DNA of 40,299 nucleotides from UBA3775 sp051877895. GTDB taxonomy: Bacteria; Bacillota; Clostridia; Lachnospirales; Lachnospiraceae. Positions 32,973 through 40,299 of this stretch are shown in pieces (position 1 is the stretch's first letter; each line of letters opens with the position of its first letter). A model generated the notes under the pieces. It was given only the letters and a program-made list of their open reading frames with translations. It ran no database searches and was not told the DNA's origin. A program made the translations under genes and the position numbers. The DNA lies in assembly GCA_051877895.1 (NCBI GenBank), contig JBJEJI010000065.1:1-40299 (forward strand), read 5' to 3'.

Positions 32973-33212
32973 AAAAAAACGCCTCTGTATATTCCAGACT
33001 TCTGAAACATTACAGGGACGAGTTAACAACCCGCGGTTCCACCCTATTTGGCACAAATCACCCGCTTATTCTGGCGGTAACGGTGCCTGCCGTGCCGGAT
33101 TAGGGCCTGCTAAAAGGTGGTCTTCGGGATAGCGTATGCAAAAAACTTTCAGCCGTTGTTTTTCTCTCTGTGGCAGTCCGCTAAACTTACTCTTCTTTAT
33201 CATTGCATTTAT
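32973..33212 (-). ncRNA. Threonine T-box leader of thrS
   Basis: The minus-strand RNA contains the T-box hallmark GGGTGGAACCGCGGG (about 33028-33044). It is followed by a terminator stem (CGTCCCTGTA against TACAGAGGCG) and seven T residues at 32979-32973. The stem I region carries an AGAGAG and GGCTGAAAG. The likely specifier is ACC at 33121-33119, a threonine codon, in CGAAG-ACC-A context, matching the downstream thrS. Uncharged tRNA-Thr would stabilise the antiterminator and permit transcription of thrS and the peptidase gene. Confidence 0.95.
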
Positions 33213-33218
33213 AGAAAG

Positions 33219-33246
33219 ATTATAACACGTAAACTTTAAATGTCAA
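33219..33246 (-). promoter_or_regulatory. Sigma-A promoter of the T-box/thrS transcript
   Basis: Minus strand TTGACA and TATAAT, both perfect, with a 16-bp spacer. It is the strongest promoter-like sequence in the window and lies directly before the T-box leader. Confidence 0.9.
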
Positions 33247-33268
33247 CAGAGTATTTTTTTCCTTTTGC

Positions 33269-33297
33269 TTGTATTTACTCTTTATATTTGGTAAAAT
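33269..33297 (+). promoter_or_regulatory. Candidate promoter of the GH2 gene
   Basis: TTGTAT, 17-bp spacer, TAAAAT on the plus strand. Immediately downstream, TTGTCAATTATACACAA (33299-33315) is partly self-complementary and could be an operator. The leader to the ATG at 33374 is about 70 nt. Confidence 0.5.
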
Positions 33298-33373
33298 GTT
33301 GTCAATTATACACAATTAGCCCAAACCATGTAATAATGTATCTGTTACAGGGCAAATTGCCTGGGAGGTATTT

Positions 33374-36300
33374 ATGCGACATCTGATTAATGATAACTGG
33401 ATTTTTGGCAAATTTGTACCGGGAACCACAATTGAAACAGTATATGATGTACTTCATAACGGTACTGTTTCCGATGCAGTTATGTCACCTTTTTCTTTTG
33501 TAGACATTCCACATGACTGGATGATTCATAATACAAATGCACTTTATCAATCAAGTATAGGCTGCTATGTAAGAAAACTTAATTTAGACATTACAAAACA
33601 CAACTTTCTTTATTTTGAAGGTGTTTACATGAACACCACCATTTATCTGAACGGACAGCAGATTTTCTTCTGGCCTTATGGCTACTCTTCCTTTGAAGTA
33701 GACCTGACCAAATTCCAAAAGGAAGGAGAAAACGAACTTCTGGTTTATGTTGACTACCGTGAACCAAACACACGATGGTATTCCGGTGCCGGAATTTACA
33801 GAGATGTATGGCTTGATATAAAAGAGGATGTGCGCCTTGTTACCGACGGAATTTATGTTAATTCTACTCTTTGTGATGATGGGCGTTTTAAGATTATTAT
33901 TGACACAGAAGTTATTTCTTCCGGAAAATCCTACAAAACAGCTTCAATTTCACACATTTTATCTGATGCTGACGGTAATCACATTACCATGTCAGAATCA
34001 ACCCTGCCTCTTTATGGAGAACCAAATGTAAATACCCAGTTCTTCTATGTGGGTAATGTTCGTGTCTGGGATATTGATGACCCTTATCTTTACACACTTA
34101 CAACCATTCTTCGTTGTGATGACTGCACCTATGATGTGCTTAGCCAGAATATCGGTTTCAGAACCATTGATTTTGATCCAAATAAAGGATTTTTCCTTAA
34201 CGGAAGAAATGTGAAAATACATGGTGCCTGCATGCACCATGATTTAGGAAGTCTTGGTGCCGCATTCAATAAAAGTGCTCTCAAACGCCAGTTCCGTGAA
34301 CTCAAGAAAATGGGGATTAATTCTGTAAGAACATCCCACAATATGCCTTCTGTTGCATTTATGGATTTAGCTGATGAAATGGGTATTTTAATTGACAGTG
34401 AAGCCTTTGACATGTGGGAAAACAAGAAAACCGAAAACGATTATGGTAACTTCTTCCACGATTGGTGCGAAAAGGACGTTGCAAGCTGGGTAAGACGTGA
34501 CCGAAACAGACCAAGTGTAATTATGTGGTCAATCGGAAACGAAATTCCTGACACCCATACAGAGGAAGGTCATAAAATCACTATTCGTTTAAGAGATGCC
34601 GTAAGACGCAATGATTACAGACACAATGCATATACAACCATAGGCTCAAATTTCGTTGCCTGGGAAGGTGCTCAGCGTTGTTCCGACGAGCTTGAGCTCT
34701 CCGGTTACAACTATCTTGAATCCATTTATGAACAACATCACTATGAGAAATTCCCTCACTGGTGTATCTACGGAAGTGAAACTGCTTCTACTGTACAAAG
34801 CCGTGGAATCTATCATTTTCCTAAGAGCAACCGTTTGCTGACCTATGAAGACATGCAGTGCTCCTGTCTTGATAACTGTTCAACCAACTGGGGTGCCAAG
34901 AGCGTTCAGAAAGTAATTGCAGATGACAGAGATGCAGAATACTGCTTTGGTCAGTACATCTGGACAGGCTGGGATTATATCGGCGAACCTACGCCATATT
35001 TCAGTAAAAACTCTTTCTTCGGTCACATTGATACTGCCGGTTTCTGGAAAGACACTGCATATACATTTAAATCAGCATGGGTAAGCTACAAAGATGACCC
35101 ATTTGTACATATAAGCCCTTACTGGGATTTCAATCCCGGTCAGCTTATTGATATTAATGTTGCTTCCAATGCTCCAAAAATTGAATTGTATTTCAATGAC
35201 GAGCTGATAGGCACCAAAGAATTAGACCATAAACACGGAATGGATTTCGTAGGTTCATGGCAACTCCCATATGAAAAAGGAACAATAAAAGCCGTAGCTT
35301 ACGACGAAAATGACAATATTATTGCAATTGATTCCAAGTCAAGCTTTTCCAATCCGGTCAAACTGAAGCTTGATCCTGAAACAGAAACCATCAAGGCTGA
35401 TGGCGAAGATTTAATGTTTATTGCCATTTCAGTTCTGGATGAAGCAGGTGTAGAGGTTGCCAATGCAAGAAACAGAGTCTTTGTAACAGTAGAAGGACCT
35501 GCAAGACTTATTGGTCTTGACAATGGTGACAGTACGGATTACGACCAGTACAAAACAAATTCCAGAAAGCTTTTCTCCGGAAAGCTCATGGCAGTGGTTG
35601 CATCTACTACCGAAGCCGGAAAAGTTAAAGTAAGCGTAAGCTCTGAAGGTCTTGCTGATGCATCCATCAGTTTCAACACTGTTCCTGCCATTGCAAGAGA
35701 AGGAATTTCATGTTCCTACTCTGTACCAAATGAAGATTTCTTCTCTGAGGTCCCTGTGAGAAAGCTGACCTTATTCTGTAACGCTGACAGAAAGCTTAAC
35801 CAGGATAACACTACTGCTCTTCTTCATGCAGTAATAGATCCTGAAAATGCAACCTACAGAGATGTAATCTGGAAGGCAGTAACCTATGATGGAATCGAAG
35901 CCAACTTCGTACAGGTTAAAGGAGACGGACTTGATGCTAAAGTAACTGCCCTTGGAGATGGTGAGTTCAGACTTTTATGTGTAGCCAACAACGGCAAGGA
36001 TCACACAGAGATTATGTCCGATCTGGAATTCAGTATAGAAGGCATGGGAAGTGCAACCATAGATGTTTACAACATGGTTCACGGATGTCAGTACAGCAAA
36101 TGTAACGTAGATGCCATTCTTAGTTTCAGAGGTGGTGTAAACTTCACAAAGGATTACAACATCATTACTTTTGACAATCTTGATTTTGGCGAATATGGTT
36201 CTGACCAGCTGGCGTTTTCCATTTTCACATTCAGAGACAGCGAGCCGGTTGAAATCTGGGACGGCGAACCTGATAACAGTGACCTTCTGTTTAAGGGGAC

Positions 36301-36811
36301 CTACAGTATTCCAAGTATTTATAACGTATATCAGGAAAATATATTTACACTCAGCAAACGTATTAAGGGTGTAAGAAGCCTTACCTTCCGCTTCCACTCC
36401 GGTTTCGTTTTCGGTGGTTTCTACATGATCTGCAAAGAAAAAGCTTACGGCAAACTGGATGTAACAGAATACAACATGATAACCGGTGACTCCTTCCGCA
36501 TTGAAAACGATGGAATTTATGCTATCGGAAACAATGTTGATATTGAGTTCCAGAGAATGAACTTTACAAAAGGAATCAGTTCCATAACAATTACAGGACG
36601 CTCTCATATTCCAAGCAATCCTGTACATGTACGTTTCCATGGTGAAAGCGGTGATATTAACCAGATTTGCGAATTTCCTGCAAGTGAGGAAATTCAGACA
36701 ATGACTTTCCCTATTGATTCAGTAACCGGTCAGAACAAAGTAAACTTCATTTTTATGCCGGGTTCCAATTTTGATTTTATTAATTTTCAATTTCATGAAT
36801 CTGAAAACTAA
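33374..36811 (+). CDS. Glycoside hydrolase family 2 enzyme, beta-galactosidase-like
   Basis: The 1145-residue protein has the GH2 order: sugar-binding jelly roll (1-150, with IPHDWM, YFEGVYMNTTIYLNG, NTRWYSGAGIYRDVWL), immunoglobulin-like domain (150-265) and a TIM barrel (265-600). Catalytic residues are visible: WSIGNE (Glu390, acid/base) and IYGSETAS (Glu469, nucleophile). After the barrel come beta-rich modules: an Ig-like domain (about 660-770, LDNGDSTDYD), a bacterial Ig-like segment, and two likely carbohydrate-binding-like sandwiches (about 900-1145). There is no signal peptide, so it acts in the cytoplasm on imported oligosaccharides. GGGAGG precedes the ATG. No transporter or regulator of sugars flanks it; the exact glycosidic substrate is uncertain. 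Confidence 0.92.
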   Translation: MRHLINDNWIFGKFVPGTTIETVYDVLHNGTVSDAVMSPFSFVDIPHDWMIHNTNALYQSSIGCYVRKLNLDITKHNFLYFEGVYMNTTIYLNGQQIFFWPYGYSSFEVDLTKFQKEGENELLVYVDYREPNTRWYSGAGIYRDVWLDIKEDVRLVTDGIYVNSTLCDDGRFKIIIDTEVISSGKSYKTASISHILSDADGNHITMSESTLPLYGEPNVNTQFFYVGNVRVWDIDDPYLYTLTTILRCDDCTYDVLSQNIGFRTIDFDPNKGFFLNGRNVKIHGACMHHDLGSLGAAFNKSALKRQFRELKKMGINSVRTSHNMPSVAFMDLADEMGILIDSEAFDMWENKKTENDYGNFFHDWCEKDVASWVRRDRNRPSVIMWSIGNEIPDTHTEEGHKITIRLRDAVRRNDYRHNAYTTIGSNFVAWEGAQRCSDELELSGYNYLESIYEQHHYEKFPHWCIYGSETASTVQSRGIYHFPKSNRLLTYEDMQCSCLDNCSTNWGAKSVQKVIADDRDAEYCFGQYIWTGWDYIGEPTPYFSKNSFFGHIDTAGFWKDTAYTFKSAWVSYKDDPFVHISPYWDFNPGQLIDINVASNAPKIELYFNDELIGTKELDHKHGMDFVGSWQLPYEKGTIKAVAYDENDNIIAIDSKSSFSNPVKLKLDPETETIKADGEDLMFIAISVLDEAGVEVANARNRVFVTVEGPARLIGLDNGDSTDYDQYKTNSRKLFSGKLMAVVASTTEAGKVKVSVSSEGLADASISFNTVPAIAREGISCSYSVPNEDFFSEVPVRKLTLFCNADRKLNQDNTTALLHAVIDPENATYRDVIWKAVTYDGIEANFVQVKGDGLDAKVTALGDGEFRLLCVANNGKDHTEIMSDLEFSIEGMGSATIDVYNMVHGCQYSKCNVDAILSFRGGVNFTKDYNIITFDNLDFGEYGSDQLAFSIFTFRDSEPVEIWDGEPDNSDLLFKGTYSIPSIYNVYQENIFTLSKRIKGVRSLTFRFHSGFVFGGFYMICKEKAYGKLDVTEYNMITGDSFRIENDGIYAIGNNVDIEFQRMNFTKGISSITITGRSHIPSNPVHVRFHGESGDINQICEFPASEEIQTMTFPIDSVTGQNKVNFIFMPGSNFDFINFQFHESEN

Positions 36812-36850
36812 AAAAATCCGCAGGAAAAACTTCCTGCGGAGTTTTTTTTA
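36812..36850. terminator. Bidirectional terminator between the GH2 and MMPL genes
   Basis: CCGCAGGAA (36818-36826) pairs with TTCCTGCGG (36831-36839) around AAAC, with eight T residues at 36842-36849 and an A tract on the left. The two genes converge on it. Confidence 0.92.
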
Positions 36851-39508
36851 TTTCCGGTTCTTTTTTCTGCAAATTATCTTATCTGCACATGCCAGTACAC
36901 CCGGAAGAATGAACACAATCAATACGGTAGCACAAAGAGCTCCTTTAGAAATCGTAAGACAAATTTCTCCAATAGTCGGATCCGATAATACAAATCCCAG
37001 AATTGCAGTTACCAGAATCATAATCATTGAGGAGGTCAGTATTGTGTGCATTGAACCTTCATAGGATTTTTCAATTGCCATCCGTACATCCATTGTTTTC
37101 CGATTTGCCTTATAGTACGATGTAAAAAGAATTCCGTAATCAATGGTAGCCCCCATAAGGATACACTGGACAATCAGCAATGCCAGATAATACATTCCGT
37201 TGCCGCTAAAACCGATAATGGACATTGTTGCAAAAACACCACACTGGACAACCAGTACCAGAATTAACGGAATAACCAGAGATTTAAACGTCAGCATAAC
37301 AACAATAAAGATGGCGATTGCCGTAATAATTGTTATCCTGTTCATTTCACCGTTAAAGCTCTTTGACATTTCATAGTCCATGGAGGAGCTTCCGATAAAA
37401 TAGGTTTTTTCCGTCAGCTGTTCATCACACATCGATGTCAGCTTGTTAAGAAATTCCCGGGTTTCTCTGGAATCTTCCGGATAAGTGGTTTCAAAAATAA
37501 TTCTGCCGTATCGACTGCCCTCAAGCTGCCGGATACCATCATCCAACCGAGCCTTCATATTTGAAATCTGCTCCACCATATTTTCATCAATATATGAGGA
37601 AAAGCGTGCATCTTCCGCAAGTTCTCCGGAAATATAATCCATTAACTGCGGCAGGGTCATTGTCCATGCATCGTTACTGTTGTTCTGAGACTCATATAGA
37701 AGGTACAAAAGCTGTGCCGTATTTTCATCCATGGCATCCGATAATGAACTGAATACTGAAGCAAATTCCTCTGCCGTGTATTCTGCTCCCGCCATACTCA
37801 TAAGTTCCCGTAACATATACAGCTGCTGTGAAGACTGCTCATCGAACATGACTGCATAATCAGAATTTGTCAGTATATTGTTTACCATAAAGTCTACAAA
37901 ATCCTTCATACTCATATACTCCGAACCGGTCATCTGCAACAAATCGGACACCATCCCACCATCCAGTCCAAATACTGCAGACAATTCCTCTGCCGACAAT
38001 GATGCATTAATATAAGCCTCATCAGTATATGCTGCAAATAATTGAAGCTGCGCCGTCATTTCTTCATTTATCAGCTGTGAATAGTTTTCCGAATCTGCTA
38101 TATTCAGAATAAACTGCAACATATGCGAAAGGGGAATTTTATTGCCTTCGCTATCACCATAGATGCTGTAATAAATCATGTTAATAACAGAAGAATCCAA
38201 GGATAAATCCTCACTCATGGAGCCAAGTGTCTCTGTTAATTCTTCTGCAGTGTATTCCTTACCAAGTGTATTGTAATACCCTGTAATGCTTTTTACCTGC
38301 CCGTCATTTTCAAATCCGGATGCAATTTCTCCTGCTTTTTCACTGTCCTCTGCGGAATACAGCATGACAAGTGTATTGCTTTCCTCAAAGACCTTTGCAA
38401 CTTCATTATCCTCTTCCAGTGCATACATAATTTCTGTATCTCCCTTGAGAATAAAGGCAATAACAAAAATTCCTATAAATGCAGCGCCAAAAACATATCT
38501 GAATTTTGAGGATATTTTAGCATATCCGCCCATAGGGATATTCAGTGCTTTTTTACGCAGTCTGACAATCACTTTATCTGACATCAGAATCAGGGAAGGA
38601 AGTACAGTAAAAATACAAATCAGACTTATGACCACACTTTTAGCAAGAGCGATTCCCATATCCGCACCGATTTTAAAACTCATAAATACCAGAGCCAACA
38701 GGCCTACAAAGGTTGTAAGCGAACTTCCTGTAATAGAACCGAAAGCATTGGCTATAGCATGCTTCATGGCTGTCAGGTTGTCAGGACAGTTTTCTTTTTC
38801 CTGTGTATAACGGTTCATCAGTATAATAGAATAATCCATGGAGAGAACCAGCTGCATAATGGCAACTACAGAATTGGAAGTATCCGAAATACTTGGGAGA
38901 AAAGCATTGGTTCCCATATTTATTACAATTGCAATTCCGATATTTGCCAGAAATACAACCGGTTCAAACCATGAATTGCACATAAGGAATAGAATTATCA
39001 TCAGAATTGCAAAAGCCAGAACCAAAACATAAGCCGGCAGCGTAGGAATATTGGCACTGCTGATATCTCCGTCAGTATAAATTTCATAGTCCTCATCATA
39101 CCGTTCCGTTACAGTATCAAAAAGCTGCCTGCATTCCTCCGAATAGCTGTCGAAATCCATATTGATTTCATATAAGGTGTATTCCTCCTTATTGTATTCA
39201 CTGCTGTCTGCTTCCCATAATACACTGCCTACATTGGAAAGTCCGGCCAGATAGTCATAAACCTCTTGTTTTTCATCCTCAGGCAAATTTTTAAACATCA
39301 ATCTTAACGTGGACGATTCCGTAGTTCCAAATTCTTCCTCCATAAGCTCCATGCCCTGTTTCATGGAGGAATCCTCCGGAAGATATTGAGTCATGTCATA
39401 GTTTACATTGACCCTGTCCATAAGAAAAAGTGATATAATGGCAAAAATTAAAAAAAGTACAAAAACGATGTGCCGTTTATCAACAAGAAAATTTGCTGTT
39501 TTTTTCAT
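36848..39508 (-). CDS. MMPL/RND-family membrane exporter
   Basis: The 886-residue protein has the RND-like duplicated plan: one membrane helix at 13-31, an extracytoplasmic domain (32-155), a block of helices (158-178, 183-205, 213-232, 262-280, 285-312), a helix at 338-354, a very long second extracytoplasmic loop (355-715), and a final block of helices to about 880. LVLSMDYSIILMNRY and the C-terminal MGATIDYGILFTSYY are the paired family motifs with the membrane Asp. The second loop contains three related helical repeats (about 419-662). Such proteins move lipids, drugs or peptides with the proton gradient. A TetR-type gene is divergent, which suggests inducible efflux. Confidence 0.9.
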   Translation of the reverse strand: MKKTANFLVDKRHIVFVLFLIFAIISLFLMDRVNVNYDMTQYLPEDSSMKQGMELMEEEFGTTESSTLRLMFKNLPEDEKQEVYDYLAGLSNVGSVLWEADSSEYNKEEYTLYEINMDFDSYSEECRQLFDTVTERYDEDYEIYTDGDISSANIPTLPAYVLVLAFAILMIILFLMCNSWFEPVVFLANIGIAIVINMGTNAFLPSISDTSNSVVAIMQLVLSMDYSIILMNRYTQEKENCPDNLTAMKHAIANAFGSITGSSLTTFVGLLALVFMSFKIGADMGIALAKSVVISLICIFTVLPSLILMSDKVIVRLRKKALNIPMGGYAKISSKFRYVFGAAFIGIFVIAFILKGDTEIMYALEEDNEVAKVFEESNTLVMLYSAEDSEKAGEIASGFENDGQVKSITGYYNTLGKEYTAEELTETLGSMSEDLSLDSSVINMIYYSIYGDSEGNKIPLSHMLQFILNIADSENYSQLINEEMTAQLQLFAAYTDEAYINASLSAEELSAVFGLDGGMVSDLLQMTGSEYMSMKDFVDFMVNNILTNSDYAVMFDEQSSQQLYMLRELMSMAGAEYTAEEFASVFSSLSDAMDENTAQLLYLLYESQNNSNDAWTMTLPQLMDYISGELAEDARFSSYIDENMVEQISNMKARLDDGIRQLEGSRYGRIIFETTYPEDSRETREFLNKLTSMCDEQLTEKTYFIGSSSMDYEMSKSFNGEMNRITIITAIAIFIVVMLTFKSLVIPLILVLVVQCGVFATMSIIGFSGNGMYYLALLIVQCILMGATIDYGILFTSYYKANRKTMDVRMAIEKSYEGSMHTILTSSMIMILVTAILGFVLSDPTIGEICLTISKGALCATVLIVFILPGVLACADKIICRKKNRK

Positions 39509-39545
39509 ACATTGTCTCCATTTCTACTTTTCTGTATCTTTTTTG

Positions 39546-39574
39546 TTGACAGAAAACCTATGAAATATGATAAT
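39546..39574 (+). promoter_or_regulatory. Sigma-A promoter of the TetR-family gene
   Basis: TTGACA (perfect), 17-bp spacer, GATAAT. The leader to the ATG at 39684 is about 100 nt and includes the two direct repeats described separately. Confidence 0.75.
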
Positions 39575-39597
39575 ATACAAAATGAGAGAAAACAACC

Positions 39598-39650
39598 AAC
39601 TGTTGATTTTCTTTTGCATGATGCTCGACATTTTCTTCGTAACTGTTGAT
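39598..39650. repeat. Direct repeats AACTGTTGAT, possible regulator binding sites
   Basis: AACTGTTGAT occurs at 39598-39607 and again at 39641-39650 (43 bp apart), and TGTTGA also overlaps the -35 at 39544. A small palindrome GCATGATGC lies between them (39616-39624). They sit in the gap between the divergent exporter and regulator genes. Confidence 0.4.
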
Positions 39651-39683
39651 AAGTTCACAAAAAATTTACCGGGAGGCTCATAC

Positions 39684-40229
39684 ATGAAGGAAGACCAGAG
39701 AATACGATTAAGTAAGCAGCTCCTGCGCAATGCATTAATCTCACTTTTAGAGAAAAAAACCATTAATAAAATTTCTGTCAGAGAAATCTGTGAAACAGCA
39801 GAAATTAACAGAACTACCTTTTATAAATATTACGGAAGTCCGTATGACCTTTTGGAGGATATTGAAAATATACTGCTTAACAGCCTGTCAGAGAAAATTA
39901 ATAAAGTAGACTCCTCCTCTTACAAACAGCTTCCTGAAATTCTGGAATATTTAAACGAAAACTGCAAGCTGTTCCGACTGCTGATTAACAACAATGCAGA
40001 TCCGGAATTTCCCCGTAAAATACTGAATCTGCCGGTCATTAAAGAAAACATATATGAAATGACCGGCAAATCTGAATTTGCCGCATATCCTCATTATACA
40101 TATGAATTTTTCATATCCGGTGGCTACAGCGTAATTCAGAACTGGCTTAATAAAGAAAACCGTGAAAGTCCTGAAGAAATGGCTGACTATATACGTCGTC
40201 TCTTTACACTTATAGGCAGCAACGGATGA
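39684..40229 (+). CDS. TetR/AcrR-family transcriptional regulator
   Basis: The 181-residue protein has an N-terminal TetR helix-turn-helix (about 5-52: LEKKTINKISVREICETAEINR followed by TTFYKYYGSPYDLLEDI; the block is continuous but split here) and an all-helical ligand domain with no recognised family for the C-terminus (LIGSNG end). GGGAGG seven bases before the ATG at 39684 rejects a longer frame from 39567. It is divergent from the MMPL exporter and is its probable regulator, perhaps also of itself. The inducer is unknown. Confidence 0.88.
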   Translation: MKEDQRIRLSKQLLRNALISLLEKKTINKISVREICETAEINRTTFYKYYGSPYDLLEDIENILLNSLSEKINKVDSSSYKQLPEILEYLNENCKLFRLLINNNADPEFPRKILNLPVIKENIYEMTGKSEFAAYPHYTYEFFISGGYSVIQNWLNKENRESPEEMADYIRRLFTLIGSNG

Positions 40230-40252
40230 CATAATAATACCGATAAATCAGC

Positions 40253-40299
40253 ACCACCCGTCTAACGGGTGGTTTGCTCTGCGGCTATAAGCCTTTGTT
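40253..40299 (+). other. Double hairpin at the window edge (terminator or IS200/IS605-like end)
   Basis: ACCACCCGT (40253-40261) pairs with ACGGGTGGT (40265-40273) with a three-base CTA loop, and GGCT (40283-40286) pairs with AGCC (40290-40293) around ATA. The first could terminate the TetR transcript, but its T tract is short (TTTG). Two compact hairpins in series resemble subterminal structures of IS200/IS605-type elements. The element, if any, lies beyond the window. Confidence 0.45.

Noticed and set aside
35975..36640. Minus-strand ORF of 221 codons inside the GH2 gene
   Set aside because: It is antisense to a well-conserved coding region, has no ribosome binding site, and the protein has no recognisable domain.

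Overview
This window reads as chromosomal DNA of a low-GC, endospore-lineage Firmicute, most likely a Lachnospiraceae-type member of the Clostridia. The basis is a complete spoIIIAA-AH operon and spoIVB, strong GGAGG ribosome binding sites, a T-box-controlled thrS, and a gene order that follows the Bacillus/Clostridium block aroQ-efp-spoIIIA-yqhY-nusB-xseA-xseB-ispA-dxs-tlyA-argR-recN-spoIVB. The genus is inference; no rRNA gene is present.

Region 1 (1-3537) is accessory and AT-rich. It holds the 3' end of an unknown gene, a minus-strand methyltransferase/nitroreductase pair with a possible short ORF behind it, a lone PD-(D/E)XK-like nuclease gene, a 62-bp tandem repeat array of five units plus a partial sixth, and 275 bp of hairpin-rich gene-less sequence. 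spo0A normally follows spoIVB in this lineage; here this material takes its place.

Region 2 (3538-20045, all minus strand) is the conserved core. It runs from the spoIIIA operon (mother-cell engulfment complex, with a candidate sigma-E promoter), through an Asp23-family gene with its own sigma-A promoter and a hairpin-rich leader, then nusB, xseA, xseB, ispA, dxs, tlyA, nadK, argR, yebC and recN. A terminator follows recN, and spoIVB comes after it. Many of these genes overlap by 4-20 bp, which suggests translational coupling.

Region 3 (20046-26987) gathers aromatic amino acid biosynthesis. aroE and tyrA are on the plus strand. On the minus strand lie an EF-G-like GTPase, a YqeG-type HAD phosphatase fused to shikimate kinase, type II dehydroquinase (aroQ) and efp. 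Sharp sigma-A promoters can be seen for aroE, efp, the EF-G-like gene and tyrA.

Region 4 (27041-33373) has a ligand-sensing GGDEF protein and a T-box leader with an ACC (Thr) specifier. The leader precedes thrS and, only 15 bp further on, a DUF885-type lipoprotein metallopeptidase that would share the threonine control.

Region 5 (33374-40299) has a large cytoplasmic GH2 beta-galactosidase-like enzyme, then an MMPL/RND exporter with a triplicated helical repeat in its second extracytoplasmic loop. A TetR-type regulator is divergent from the exporter. The window ends in a double hairpin that resembles the end of an IS200/IS605-type element. The best candidates for something undescribed are the HAD-shikimate kinase fusion, the T-box thrS-peptidase unit, the repeats inside the exporter loop, and the minisatellite next to the nuclease gene.
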